A stretch of 64,000 nt of DNA from Bradyrhizobium sp. CCBAU 51627. Its GTDB lineage: Bacteria > Pseudomonadota > Alphaproteobacteria > Rhizobiales > Xanthobacteraceae. Numbering within the stretch: the first letter of the stretch is position 1; the number at the start of each line of letters is the position of its first letter. The translations under genes were made by a program, and so were the position numbers. The stretch covers positions 310,001 through 374,000 of the forward strand of contig NZ_LBJG01000027.1 in the NCBI RefSeq assembly GCF_028128765.1, read 5' to 3'. Below, piece after piece: positions 17,496-26,252 of this stretch. The notes below the pieces were generated by a model. That model did not search any database. It saw nothing but the letters and a program-made list of their open reading frames with translations, and was not told where the DNA came from.

Positions 17496-18361
17496 TTCTG
17501 TCCCAGCACACGATCGAGCGAAATGAAGCGGCTGACGATAAAGAAGATGGCGAGCACGCTGAGGAGCAGCACCACCGCGACCGCGCTGGCGGCGCCAAAC
17601 TGGTTGTAGAGCTCAACATTGCGGCTCACCAGCATCGACACCATCACCGTGCGCCCGCCGCCGAGCAGCTCCGGCGTGATGTAGAAGCCCAGGCAAAGCA
17701 CGAACACCATGGTGCAGCCGGCGAGCATGCCCGGCAGCGACAGCGGCAGGAACACACGAAAGAAAGTCATCGATGGGCTCGCGCCCAGGCTGGCGCCGGC
17801 CTGCATGAGATCGCCTGGAATCTTCTGCATGGTGGCATAGAGCGGCAGCACCATGAACGGCAGCAGGATGTGCACGGTCGCCACCACCGTGCCGAGGGTG
17901 TTGTGGACCAGCGCCAGCGGCTCGGAGATCACATCGAGATACCGCAAGAACTGATTGATGACGCCGGTGCGCTGGAGCAGCGCCAGCCAGGCATAGGCAC
18001 GCACCAGCACGGACGTCCAGAACGGCAGAACGACCAGCGACAGGATGAGAATGCTGCATCCCTTCGGCACGGAATTGGCGAGGTAGGCAACGGGATAGCC
18101 GAGCAGCAGAGCGATGACGGTGACCGCGAAACTGATCTCGAAGGTCAGCGCAAAGCTGCGCCAGTAGATGTCCTCGGTGAAGACGCGGCGATAGTTCTCC
18201 AGCGTGAAGCCGTCATGGTAGACCGACTGCCAGGCGAGCCAGCCGACCGGCAACACGATCAGCGCCAGGATCACCAGCAGCGCCGGCGACACCAGTGCCA
18301 GCATCAGGCCGTGCTCGCGGCGCTGATGCTTTTGGGAGGGATCTGGCACGGATGTCGTCAA
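17492..18361 (-). CDS. Polyamine-type ABC transporter permease (PotB-like)
   Basis: The 289-residue protein is the first permease subunit. A short cytoplasmic N-terminus precedes six hydrophobic helices. The EAA-like loop is DLMQAGASLGASPSMTFFRVFLPLSLPG. It lies 12 bases downstream of the binding-protein gene and overlaps the second permease by four bases. Together with PotA-, PotC- and PotD-like proteins it makes a complete importer. Confidence 0.9.
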   Translation of the reverse strand: MTTSVPDPSQKHQRREHGLMLALVSPALLVILALIVLPVGWLAWQSVYHDGFTLENYRRVFTEDIYWRSFALTFEISFAVTVIALLLGYPVAYLANSVPKGCSILILSLVVLPFWTSVLVRAYAWLALLQRTGVINQFLRYLDVISEPLALVHNTLGTVVATVHILLPFMVLPLYATMQKIPGDLMQAGASLGASPSMTFFRVFLPLSLPGMLAGCTMVFVLCLGFYITPELLGGGRTVMVSMLVSRNVELYNQFGAASAVAVVLLLSVLAIFFIVSRFISLDRVLGQK

Positions 18362-18373
18362 CGCTGCCCCGCC

Positions 18374-19420
18374 TTACTTCTGCATGAACGCTGCCCAACG
18401 CTTCTCGGCGGCCTCACCTGATGGCGAGGACCACCAGGCGTAGGACATCAGCGCTTGCTTCGCCGCATTCGCCGGCTCGCTTGGCAATTGCGCGGCACGC
18501 TCGGGCTTGATTACACTGGTCTCGAACGCCTTGGGGTTGCCCGGGCCGTAATCGATGTTGAGCGGCAGATTGGCTTGGTGCAGGGGATCGACGGCTTCGT
18601 TGATGAACTTCACCGCCGTCTCCAGGTTCGGCGCGCCCTTGAGGATGCAGAGCGAAGTACTCTGCAAGATGCCCTGGTTGTAGGTGAAGGTAACCTTCGC
18701 GCCCTCCTTCGCGACGGCGCTGACGCGGCCGTTCCAGGCCATCTCCATATCGACCTCACCGTCGTTGAGGAGCTGCGCCGACTGCGCGCCCGACGTCCAC
18801 CACACTGTTATGTTCGGCTTGATCTCCTCAAGCTTCTTGAAGGCGCGATCGACGTCCAGCGGGTAGAGCTTGTCCGGCGCGACGCCGTCGGCCATCAGCG
18901 CCGCCTCGAGCGTGGCAATGGGGTGATTGCGCAGCGCGCGGCGGCCCGGGAATTTCTTGACGTCCCAGAAATCGGCCCAGCTGTTTGGCGCGTCCTTCGG
19001 GAAGGTTTTCTGGCTGTAGGCCAGAACGCTGGAATAGAATTCGTAGGAGACCGAATAGGGACTGCGATAGGCCTCCGGCATCGCCGCGGCGTTCGGGATT
19101 TTCGAGAAGTCGAGCTTCTCGATCAGCCCCTGCTCTCCGCCGCGCAGGCAATAGCCGGTGGGCGTGTCGACCACGTCCCAGATCGGCTTGCCGCTGCCGA
19201 CCTGGGTCTTGATCGCGGGCCAGGCGTCCGGAATGGAATCCTGGTTGATGGTGATGCCGAGCTTCTTGGCGGAGGGATCGAGAATCGCCACCGTCTGCGC
19301 CTGCTGATAGGCGCCGCCTTGCGAGACGAAAGTGATCTGCTCGGCGGCATCAGCCGCGCTGATCCATCCGATTGCGCCGACCAGCCCACAACCCAGTCCA
19401 ACAGTCCACCTCATATTCAT
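18374..19420 (-). CDS. Polyamine-type ABC transporter periplasmic binding protein (PotD/F-like)
   Basis: The 348-residue protein has a signal peptide (MNMRWTVGLGCGLVGAIGW, with likely cleavage after SAADAA). A type 2 periplasmic binding fold follows. The segments EQITFVSQGGAYQQAQ and WDVVDTPTGYCLRGGEQGLIEKLD are typical of the extracellular solute-binding family 1/8 that includes PotD. The start was placed at 19420 because GGAGGAG stands six bases upstream; a frame five residues longer would swallow this site. It captures ligand in the periplasm for the linked permeases. It lies 23 bases after the FAD oxidoreductase gene. Confidence 0.9.
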   Translation of the reverse strand: MNMRWTVGLGCGLVGAIGWISAADAAEQITFVSQGGAYQQAQTVAILDPSAKKLGITINQDSIPDAWPAIKTQVGSGKPIWDVVDTPTGYCLRGGEQGLIEKLDFSKIPNAAAMPEAYRSPYSVSYEFYSSVLAYSQKTFPKDAPNSWADFWDVKKFPGRRALRNHPIATLEAALMADGVAPDKLYPLDVDRAFKKLEEIKPNITVWWTSGAQSAQLLNDGEVDMEMAWNGRVSAVAKEGAKVTFTYNQGILQSTSLCILKGAPNLETAVKFINEAVDPLHQANLPLNIDYGPGNPKAFETSVIKPERAAQLPSEPANAAKQALMSYAWWSSPSGEAAEKRWAAFMQK

Positions 19421-19443
19421 CCTCGCCTCCTCCAAAGATATCT

Positions 19444-20751
19444 TTACCGACCGATCGCATCGAGAAACTGATACCAGCCGGCGACCATGCGCACGGCGGG
19501 CTCACGCAGCGGATAGAACGGAATGGTCTTCATGCGCCGCGCGTCGAGCAGGCCGACGTTGGGCGTCTCCCCGCGCACGAAGGCGGCGAGATAGCGGCCC
19601 ATCAGGCTCGACATCGCGACACCGGCGCCGTTGTAGCCCACCGAGAACAGCGTGCGCTCGTCGAGCCGGCCGATATGCGGCACCGAGTCCAGCGTCATGG
19701 CAACGAGGCCCGACCATTTGTATTCGAGCGGGATATCGGCGAGATCCGGGAAGATGCCGACCATCGCCCTGCGCAAGGCATCGAACGCGGCTTGCGAGTC
19801 TTGCTTGCCGAAGGCGCCGCGGCCGCCGAAGATCACGCGGTTGTCGACCATGCGAAACCAGCGCATCATGCGTTTGGTCTCGGTATAGGATCGCCCTGTC
19901 GGCATCAGCTTTCCGGCGAGATTGCGCGGCAGCTTCCCGGTGGTGACCATGGCGCTGCGGAACGGGATCAGCGTGCGTTGCAGATGTGCGGTGGCGCCGG
20001 TCAGATCCGAATAGCTGTTGGTGGCGATAATCGCCTGCTTGGCGCGCACTGCGCCTCGTGGCGTCTCGGCGACGATACCCTCCTTCCCGCGCCGAAGCTT
20101 GACGACCGGCGACTCCTGGAAGATCGACACGCCGCGGCGCGCCACGCCATCGGCAAGCCCCCGCAGATAGTTCAGCGGATGGATGCCGCCCGAGCCGGGA
20201 TTGAGCACGCCGCCGACAAAGACGTCGGAGCCGGTCTCTTCGCGCACTCCGTTCTTGTCGAGGATGCGGACCTCGGCGGAGCCCATCTCGCGTGTCATCC
20301 AGTTGGCTTCGTCGATCGCGGCCTTCAGCGTCCTCTCGTTGTGGGCAGCCTTGACCTGGCCGGTGCGGGTGAGGTTTGCTCCGGTAATGCCGAATTCCGA
20401 GACGAGCTCCTCGACCATGTCGGTCGACTCATGGGCGATCTCGTACATGCGCTTTGCCATGGCGCGGCCGTACATGGCGTCGATCTCGCGAAACGACAGG
20501 CGGAATTTTGCGGTGATCACACCGCCATTGCGCCCGCTCCCGCCCCACCCTAAGCGATTGGCCTCCAGCACGACAGGCAACAGGCCGCTCTTGGCGATGT
20601 GGTGCGCGGCAGAAAGCCCCGTGTAGCCGGCGCCGATGATCACCACATCCGCCTGCAGCTCGCCCGACAGAACAGGGAATCCGCGTGCCGGCTCCGCCGT
20701 GGCTTCCCACAGCGAATTGGCCGATGGCAGCGCGCTCCAGTCCCGTGTCAT
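19444..20751 (-). CDS. FAD-dependent amine oxidase-like oxidoreductase (PuuB/DAO family)
   Basis: The 435-residue protein opens with a dinucleotide-binding motif (VVIIGAGYTGLSAAHHIAKSG, residues ~35-53) and SGRNGGVI nearby. The C-terminal part has the second FAD contact VGYNGAGVAMSSLMG. This is the D-amino-acid oxidase fold used by gamma-glutamylputrescine oxidase and related amine or amino-acid oxidases. A start at 20751 (MTRDWSALP) avoids overlap with the HAD gene and gives normal length; an upstream in-frame ATG at 20799 would overlap it by 32 bases. Its place inside a polyamine-type transporter operon suggests it oxidises the imported compound. Confidence 0.88.
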   Translation of the reverse strand: MTRDWSALPSANSLWEATAEPARGFPVLSGELQADVVIIGAGYTGLSAAHHIAKSGLLPVVLEANRLGWGGSGRNGGVITAKFRLSFREIDAMYGRAMAKRMYEIAHESTDMVEELVSEFGITGANLTRTGQVKAAHNERTLKAAIDEANWMTREMGSAEVRILDKNGVREETGSDVFVGGVLNPGSGGIHPLNYLRGLADGVARRGVSIFQESPVVKLRRGKEGIVAETPRGAVRAKQAIIATNSYSDLTGATAHLQRTLIPFRSAMVTTGKLPRNLAGKLMPTGRSYTETKRMMRWFRMVDNRVIFGGRGAFGKQDSQAAFDALRRAMVGIFPDLADIPLEYKWSGLVAMTLDSVPHIGRLDERTLFSVGYNGAGVAMSSLMGRYLAAFVRGETPNVGLLDARRMKTIPFYPLREPAVRMVAGWYQFLDAIGR

Positions 20752-20767
20752 GTCCGCGCTCACCGAT

Positions 20768-21484
20768 TTATGACGCAGGGCCAATGGCGGCGTCGGCAAG
20801 CGCCTTCAGCGTCGGATAATGGAAGTCCGGCTTGGTCAGCGTCTCCACGGCGGGCGTGCCACCGAAGCCGGCGATACCCTGGCGCCGCTCGATCCAGCAC
20901 ACCTTGTAGCCAAGTTTTCGCGCGATCCCGATGTCATGATACTGGCTCTGCGCCACGTGCAGGATGTCGGACTGCTTGTAGCCGAACGCGGATTGCCGGC
21001 CCTTGTTGTAGGCGAAGAATTCCGGGTTGGGCTTCGCCACGCCAGTGTCGTCGGCGCAAACGGTGTCGTCGAACGGATTGCCGAGCGCATGCGCGTAGCA
21101 GGACAGCGCGACGCGGTCCGCGTTAGTCATCGCCACGAGACGGAATTTCGTCCGCAGACGCTTCAGCGCCTCGACCGAGTCGGAGAACGGCCCCCAGCGC
21201 AGCACCGAGAGCTGGAACACGTCGCAGGACGCATCATCGGCCGGCAGTCCGAGCTCGGTGGCGAGATGGTGATAGACGTGGAACATCACTTCGCTGGAAC
21301 GCTCGTAATGCTTGTCGCGGCCGCGCTTGTAGGGCTCGAATATCTGCTCGTCGCTGAGCTCGGCCGCTTTCCTGCCACCGATCTTGCGCACGGCTCCGAG
21401 CACGCCGGTTTCGAAGTCGATCAAGGTGCCGACGACGTCGAAGGTGAGAACCTTGAAATTGCTGAACGCGGCTTGGGTCGACAT
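20768..21484 (-). CDS. HAD-family hydrolase (haloacid dehalogenase type II-like)
   Basis: The 238-residue protein has the HAD nucleophile motif FDVVGTLIDFE near residue 15, AMTNAD (motif II) near 120 and KPNPEFF (motif III). The C-terminal acidic motif is less clear. It most resembles type II haloacid dehalogenases, but family membership does not prove dehalogenation. It sits between the ATPase and FAD oxidase genes of the amine-transport operon, so it may process a product of that pathway. A purine-rich stretch GAGAGAAGAAG precedes the ATG. Confidence 0.85.
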   Translation of the reverse strand: MSTQAAFSNFKVLTFDVVGTLIDFETGVLGAVRKIGGRKAAELSDEQIFEPYKRGRDKHYERSSEVMFHVYHHLATELGLPADDASCDVFQLSVLRWGPFSDSVEALKRLRTKFRLVAMTNADRVALSCYAHALGNPFDDTVCADDTGVAKPNPEFFAYNKGRQSAFGYKQSDILHVAQSQYHDIGIARKLGYKVCWIERRQGIAGFGGTPAVETLTKPDFHYPTLKALADAAIGPAS

Positions 21485-21514
21485 GTTCTTCTTCTCTCAG
21501 GTTGCAACAAGACT

Positions 21515-22594
21515 TCAGTCCACCCGTGGCACGACGATGGTGTCCTCGGGGTGAAGGTTGACGGTGAGGCTGCCGCCAAGCGGCGGGATCCGGCTATAGG
21601 CTTGATGATAGCTGGGCTGGCGCAGGCTGAGCGCGATGCCGTCGGCCAGCGCCAGGAAGATGCGCAGGCTCTCGCCCTGGTAGACGATGTCGGTGACCGT
21701 GCCGGTCAGGCGGTTGCAGGCGGCATCCTGCGCGCCGTCATCGATCAAGAGCTTCTCACTGTGCACGGCGAGCATCAGGGTGTCGCCGTCAGGAATGGCG
21801 CGCGCGCTGCGCAGCAAGGCATTGCCGAGCGCGACGCTGGACGCATCGACGCGGCGGACCGGCAGCATTGTCGCTTCCCCGATGAAGCTGGCGACGAAGG
21901 AATCGGCGGGGTGATCGTGCAGTCGTTCGGGCTCATCGATCTGGATCAGCCGGCCGTCCTTCATCACGGCGACCCGGTCGCTCATGGTGAGCGCCTCGCG
22001 CTGGTCATGGGTGACGTATATGATGGTGGCCTGGATGCGCTTGTGCAGTGCGCGCAGCTCGATCTGCATGGATTCGCGCAGCTGCTTGTCGAGCGCGGAA
22101 AGCGGCTCGTCCATCAGGATCAGGCGCGGCTCGAAGATCATGGCGCGCGCGAGCGCCACGCGCTGGCGCTGGCCGCCGGAGAGCTGGGCGATGCCGCGCT
22201 CCTCGTAGCCGGCAAGGCCGACCATCGATAGCGCCGCGCGCACCTTGTCGGGCCAGTTCGCTTTCGGCAGGCGCCGCGCGCGCAGGGGAAAGGCGACATT
22301 CTCACCGACGCTCATATGCGGAAACAGCGCGTAGTTCTGGAACACGACGCCGATGTCGCGCTTGTGCGGCGGCATGTAGGTGACATCGCGGCCACCGAAC
22401 AGGATCGTGCCTGACGTCGGCAGGATGAAGCCGCCCAGAATGCCGAGCAGCGTGGTCTTGCCGGAACCGGACGGACCGAGCAGCGAGACGAACTCGCCAG
22501 CGGCAACATTGAGGGACACGTGGTCGAGGGCGCGGACGGCGCCATATGCCTTGCTCGCGGACCTGATCTCGACGCTTTCCGCTCGTTTGTCCAA
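21515..22594 (-). CDS. Polyamine-type ABC transporter ATP-binding protein (PotA-like)
   Basis: The 359-residue ATPase has Walker A GPSGSGKTT, signature LSGGQRQRVALARA and Walker B RLILMDEPLSALD. A C-terminal TOBE-type regulatory domain of ~120 residues follows. A TTG start at 22594 (MDKRAESVEIR) was preferred because GAGGT lies six bases upstream; an in-frame ATG at 22642 would add 16 basic, non-conserved residues. It is the first gene of the six-gene operon ending at 16.7 kb and is divergent from a LysR gene. Confidence 0.92.
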   Translation of the reverse strand: MDKRAESVEIRSASKAYGAVRALDHVSLNVAAGEFVSLLGPSGSGKTTLLGILGGFILPTSGTILFGGRDVTYMPPHKRDIGVVFQNYALFPHMSVGENVAFPLRARRLPKANWPDKVRAALSMVGLAGYEERGIAQLSGGQRQRVALARAMIFEPRLILMDEPLSALDKQLRESMQIELRALHKRIQATIIYVTHDQREALTMSDRVAVMKDGRLIQIDEPERLHDHPADSFVASFIGEATMLPVRRVDASSVALGNALLRSARAIPDGDTLMLAVHSEKLLIDDGAQDAACNRLTGTVTDIVYQGESLRIFLALADGIALSLRQPSYHQAYSRIPPLGGSLTVNLHPEDTIVVPRVD

Positions 22595-22790
22595 CGATCG
22601 ACCTCGCCATGTCCCTCGACGGCGTGCCTTACTGCGCGCCATAAGCCTGCTTTATAGACAGGAAGCTGACACACTCGCGTTCGAAGCGTGCACCGCACCA
22701 TCTTCTCTCTCGCAAGCCCTGTCTTCAGGCTGTAATGGCAATGACACCAGACTTGGCGAAAGCCGGCAATTGCCAAATTCTCACTGCGCT

Positions 22791-22807
22791 CATAACATGG
22801 CGTTATG
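22791..22807. promoter_or_regulatory. Inverted repeat overlapping the LysR start codon
   Basis: CATAAC and GTTATG are perfect inverted arms around ATGGC, and the last arm contains the start codon of the LysR gene. A second palindrome GGCAATTGCC lies at 22765-22774 in the same divergent gap. Both are candidate sites for autoregulation and for control of the transporter operon. Confidence 0.5.
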
Positions 22808-23743
22808 CCCGAGCTGCGCCGGATGCTGCCCTCAAGTAACGCCCTGTTCGTCTTCGACGCAGCGGCGCGCAATGGCAGCTTCACGGCAGCCGCCGCCGAA
22901 TTGAATGTCACGCAGCCGGCAGTGAGCCGCATGCTCGGGCAATTCGAGGAGCATCTCGGCGTGCGCCTGTTCGACCGCAAGGCGGGACGCGCGGTGCTCA
23001 CCGACGAAGGCGAATTGCTCTATCGCCGCGTGCTCGAGGGCTTTCGCAGCATCGAGACCGGCCTCATCGAGATCGAGCGGCGTCGCAGGGGCACCGAGAC
23101 CGTGACGCTGTCGGTCTCCTCCGCCTTCACCACGCACTGGCTGATGCCGCGCATCGACAAGCTGCAGAAGCAATTTCCTCAAGTCGATTTGCGCTTCCAG
23201 CTCATCTCCGGCGCGCTGCGCGGCCCAGTGGAGAATGTCGATCTCGGCATGCGCTTTCGTGATCGCGACGAGCCGTCCTCGGGCGGCACATTGGTGATGA
23301 AGGAAGTGATGCTGCCGATGTGCAGCCCTACTTATCTCGACGAGACCGACGCCACGGAAGGCAACACCATCATCCGTCTCGCCGAGACGCCCGGCGACTG
23401 GGCCGCGGATTACGCCTCGCTCCTTACCGGGCGCCGCGGCGCGGCCAAGGCGCTGAGCTTCACCGATTATGCCGTCGTGGTGCAGGCCGCGCTGCTCGGC
23501 CAGGGCATTGCGCTCGGCTGGCTGACCGTGGCCTCTCATTGGCTCCTAACCGGGGCGCTGGTGCCCGCCTCCGACACGCTCGCCACGACGCGCCGCATCT
23601 GCGAATTTCTGCCGCCGCGCAACCGGCCGATGCGCCCCGTCGCCGCCGAGATCCGGGACTGGATCATCGCGCAGATGAAAATCGAGATCGCCGCGATTGA
23701 CCGTCTCTATCCGAAGCTCGGCTTGATGTCGGCGTGCTATTGA
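22805..23743 (+). CDS. LysR-family transcriptional regulator (GcvA-like)
   Basis: The 312-residue protein has an N-terminal winged helix-turn-helix (SNALFVFDAAARNGSFTAAA, then LNVTQPAVSRMLGQFEEHLG). A LysR substrate domain of the GcvA group follows from about residue 95. It is divergent from the polyamine-type ABC operon with 210 bases between the starts and is its likely regulator. An inverted repeat covers its start codon. The effector is unknown; the linked genes suggest an amine or amino acid. Confidence 0.9.
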   Translation: MPELRRMLPSSNALFVFDAAARNGSFTAAAAELNVTQPAVSRMLGQFEEHLGVRLFDRKAGRAVLTDEGELLYRRVLEGFRSIETGLIEIERRRRGTETVTLSVSSAFTTHWLMPRIDKLQKQFPQVDLRFQLISGALRGPVENVDLGMRFRDRDEPSSGGTLVMKEVMLPMCSPTYLDETDATEGNTIIRLAETPGDWAADYASLLTGRRGAAKALSFTDYAVVVQAALLGQGIALGWLTVASHWLLTGALVPASDTLATTRRICEFLPPRNRPMRPVAAEIRDWIIAQMKIEIAAIDRLYPKLGLMSACY

Positions 23744-23813
23744 TGGTTCAGGGGAGTCGCAACTGGCCAATCACTTCCGGTTTGACTAGGATGCTGCCCT
23801 CCCGCTCCCGTCG

Positions 23814-24650
23814 ATGCGAGATCCTCCTGTGGCCAAAGCAAAAACCGTGTCCAAAAAATCCGGCAACATCTTCATCGGCATCGGCGGCTGGACCTTCGAG
23901 CCCTGGCGCGGCGTGTTCTATCCGGAAAAGCTGACGCAGGCGAAGGAGCTGTCCTACGCGGCCTCGAAGCTGACCTCGATCGAGATCAACGGCACCTATT
24001 ACGGCTCGCAGAAGCCGGAGAGTTTTCGCAAATGGGCGAGCGAAGTGCCTGATGGTTTCGTGTTCTCGGTGAAGGGGCCGCGCTTTGCCACCAACCGCCG
24101 CGTGCTCGCGGAGGCCGGGGATTCCATCAAGCGGTTCTATGATTCCGGCGTGCTGGAACTCGGCGATCATCTCGGGCCCGTGCTGTGGCAGTTCGCGCCG
24201 ACCAAGAAATTCGACGGTGCCGATTTCGGCAAGTTCCTGGAGCTGCTGCCACGCAAGCTCGAGGGCCGCGCGCTGCGCCACGTGGTCGAAGTGCGCCACG
24301 ACAGTTTCTGCACGCCTGATTTCATCACGATGATCCGCGAGTTCGAAACGCCTGTCGTGTTCGCCGAGCACGGCAAATATCCTGCCATCGCCGACGTTGC
24401 CGGCGATTTCGTCTACGCGCGGCTGCAGAAGGGCAATGACGAGATCAAGACCTGCTATCCGCCGAAGCAGCTCGACGCCTGGGCCGCGCGCTTTCAGGCC
24501 TGGGCCGCCGGCGGTGAACCCGACGACCTGCCGAAAGTTGACAAGAGCAAGCCGAAGAAGGAACCACGCGACGTGTTCGCCTACGTCATTCACGAGGGCA
24601 AGGTGCGCGCACCGCATGGCGCCATGGAACTGATCGCGCGGGTGAGTTAA
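23814..24650 (+). CDS. DUF72 domain protein
   Basis: The 278-residue protein is a TIM-barrel-like DUF72 member. Recognisable segments are IFIGIGGWTFEPWRGVFYPE, EINGTYYGSQKPESFRKW and FVFSVKGPRFATN. The biochemical role of the family is unresolved. A GTG at 23829 (MAKAKTVSKK) is an alternative start that mirrors the N-terminus of the next gene. Only four bases separate it from the DUF488 gene, so they are one operon. Confidence 0.87.
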   Translation: MRDPPVAKAKTVSKKSGNIFIGIGGWTFEPWRGVFYPEKLTQAKELSYAASKLTSIEINGTYYGSQKPESFRKWASEVPDGFVFSVKGPRFATNRRVLAEAGDSIKRFYDSGVLELGDHLGPVLWQFAPTKKFDGADFGKFLELLPRKLEGRALRHVVEVRHDSFCTPDFITMIREFETPVVFAEHGKYPAIADVAGDFVYARLQKGNDEIKTCYPPKQLDAWAARFQAWAAGGEPDDLPKVDKSKPKKEPRDVFAYVIHEGKVRAPHGAMELIARVS

Positions 24651-24654
24651 ACCG

Positions 24655-25116
24655 ATGGCCAAGGCGAAGAAGCTCTTCACCATCGGCTATGAGCAGACGC
24701 CGCCCAAGTCCGTGCTGGATGAGCTTGAGCAGGCCGGCGTCAAGCTCCTGGTCGATGTACGCGCGGTGACGTCGTCGCGGCGGCCGGGCTTTTCCAAGAA
24801 GCAGCTCGCCGCGGGGCTCGACGAGCGCGGCATCGCCTATGTCCATCTCGCTGGCCTCGGCACGCCCAGGGAAGGTCGGCTCGCGGCGCGCAGCGGCCAG
24901 TACGATGTGCTGGAGAAGGTTTTCTCGAAGCATCTGAAGACGCCGGAAGCGAGAGAGCAGATGGACGAGCTCTCGGCGCTGGTGAAGAAGGCTGGCCCCG
25001 TCTGCCTGCTCTGCTACGAGCGCGACCACAGCCACTGCCATCGCCGGATGATCGCTGAAATCATCGAGGAGCGCGATGGCGTGGCGGTGAAGAATCTGGC
25101 TGGGCGAATACTCTGA
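24655..25116 (+). CDS. DUF488 family protein
   Basis: The 153-residue protein begins KKLFTIGYEQTPP and has LVDVRAVTSSRRPGFSK. It ends with the family's cysteine/histidine signature CLLCYERDHSHCHRRMIAE. The function is unknown, although the Cys-His cluster suggests metal binding or redox chemistry. DUF72 and DUF488 genes are adjacent in many bacteria, which supports a shared task. It follows the DUF72 gene by four bases and is followed by a palindromic repeat. Confidence 0.88.
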   Translation: MAKAKKLFTIGYEQTPPKSVLDELEQAGVKLLVDVRAVTSSRRPGFSKKQLAAGLDERGIAYVHLAGLGTPREGRLAARSGQYDVLEKVFSKHLKTPEAREQMDELSALVKKAGPVCLLCYERDHSHCHRRMIAEIIEERDGVAVKNLAGRIL

Positions 25117-25117
25117 G

Positions 25118-25216
25118 CGTCATTCCGTGGCGCGACGAAGTCGCGAGCCCGGAATCCATGCATCTACCGTCTCCGAGGCCCGATGGATTCCGGGTACGCG
25201 CGCCCCCGGAATGATG
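25118..25216. repeat. Palindromic intergenic repeat, family B
   Basis: CGTCATTCCGTGGCGCGACG runs into a segment with GAGCCCGGAATCCAT, later mirrored by ATGGATTCCGGG and CCCCGGAATGATGG. The whole ~99 bases can form a branched hairpin. It lies between convergent genes. A near-identical copy is at 43850-43950 and a short one at 3639-3682. Confidence 0.85.
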
Positions 25217-25218
25217 GC

Positions 25219-26133
25219 TTACCCCTCCCCCGCCAGCCTGAACGTCCCCTCCATCATCTGCACGCTGGCACCACCGACATGGGCGGAGACGATCTTGCCG
25301 TCCTGCTTGACGACGCGGGTCTTGAGGATGCTGGGCCGGCCCATGTCAAAGCCCTGGCCGACGGTAAGCTTCAGCTCGCCGTCCCTGACAGGATCGAGGT
25401 CGGCGAACAGCGCGGCGGCTGCGACCGTGGCGCTGCCGGTGGCGGGATCCTCGGTGAGGCCGCTGGCGCCGCGCATGAACATGCGCGCCTGACGCTCGCA
25501 CGGCGCTTCGGCCAAAGATACGTCGCGTGTGTAGAACCACACGGAGCGGGCGCCGTCCCGCGGCAATATCCTGCTATAGGCCGCAGCATCGGGCCGCGCC
25601 CGCTTCAGTGCCTCGCGTGAATGCAGCTCCATCACGAGGAACGCGTTTCCGACGGTGACGACATGTGGCGGGTGGTTATCGGTCCTGATGTCATCCGCAC
25701 TGAGCGAAATGCAGCTCGCGGCCTCCGCCGGAGACAGCGGCGCATATCGCACCAGCGGCTGCGGCGCAGTGAGCTCGGTTCTGATCACCCGGCCCTGCTC
25801 GCGCACGATCTCGACCGGCACGAGGCCTGCCTTCTCCTCGAACATCAGGCGCGGCTTCGGCTCTTTTGCCATCGAGGCCAGCACGAAGGCGGTGCCGACA
25901 TTGGGATGGCCGGCAAAGGCAATTTCCAGCACCGGCGTGAAGATGCGCACCTCGGCGTCGTTGGCCTTGTCGCGCGGCGGCAGCACGAACGTCGTCTCGG
26001 AATAATTGAACTCGGTTGCGATCGCCTGCATCTGCTGCGTGGAGAGCCCGCCGGCGTCGAGCACCACGGCGAGCTGGTTGCCGCCGAAGGCGCGGTCGGT
26101 GAACACGTCGACGGTGACATAGCGGCGCTGCAT
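25219..26133 (-). CDS. PhzF-family isomerase/epimerase-like protein
   Basis: The 304-residue protein has the two-lobed diaminopimelate epimerase-like PhzF fold. It begins RRYVTVDVFTDRAFGGNQLA and contains FNYSETTFVLPP, with the catalytic Glu of the family, and FAGHPNVGTAFVLA. The second lobe has GASGLTEDPATGSATVAAA. PhzF enzymes isomerise dihydro-hydroxyanthranilate in phenazine synthesis, but no other phz genes are here, so the substrate is open. It is convergent with the DUF488 gene and separated by 119 bases from the amidohydrolase upstream of it. Confidence 0.9.
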   Translation of the reverse strand: MQRRYVTVDVFTDRAFGGNQLAVVLDAGGLSTQQMQAIATEFNYSETTFVLPPRDKANDAEVRIFTPVLEIAFAGHPNVGTAFVLASMAKEPKPRLMFEEKAGLVPVEIVREQGRVIRTELTAPQPLVRYAPLSPAEAASCISLSADDIRTDNHPPHVVTVGNAFLVMELHSREALKRARPDAAAYSRILPRDGARSVWFYTRDVSLAEAPCERQARMFMRGASGLTEDPATGSATVAAAALFADLDPVRDGELKLTVGQGFDMGRPSILKTRVVKQDGKIVSAHVGGASVQMMEGTFRLAGEG

Positions 26134-26252
26134 GGCATTTCCTCACGCAAATGGCGGCCGCGACCGGCCGCCTCGCGCAGCACTCTACGAGGACGCAACA
26201 TCGCCCGTCATGCCCCAAAATTCGGTGCAATCGGAGCAATCATCGAACCCCG

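Noticed and set aside
20819..22231. 470-codon plus-strand frame over the HAD and ATPase genes
   Set aside because: Spans two real genes on the other strand and has no domain.
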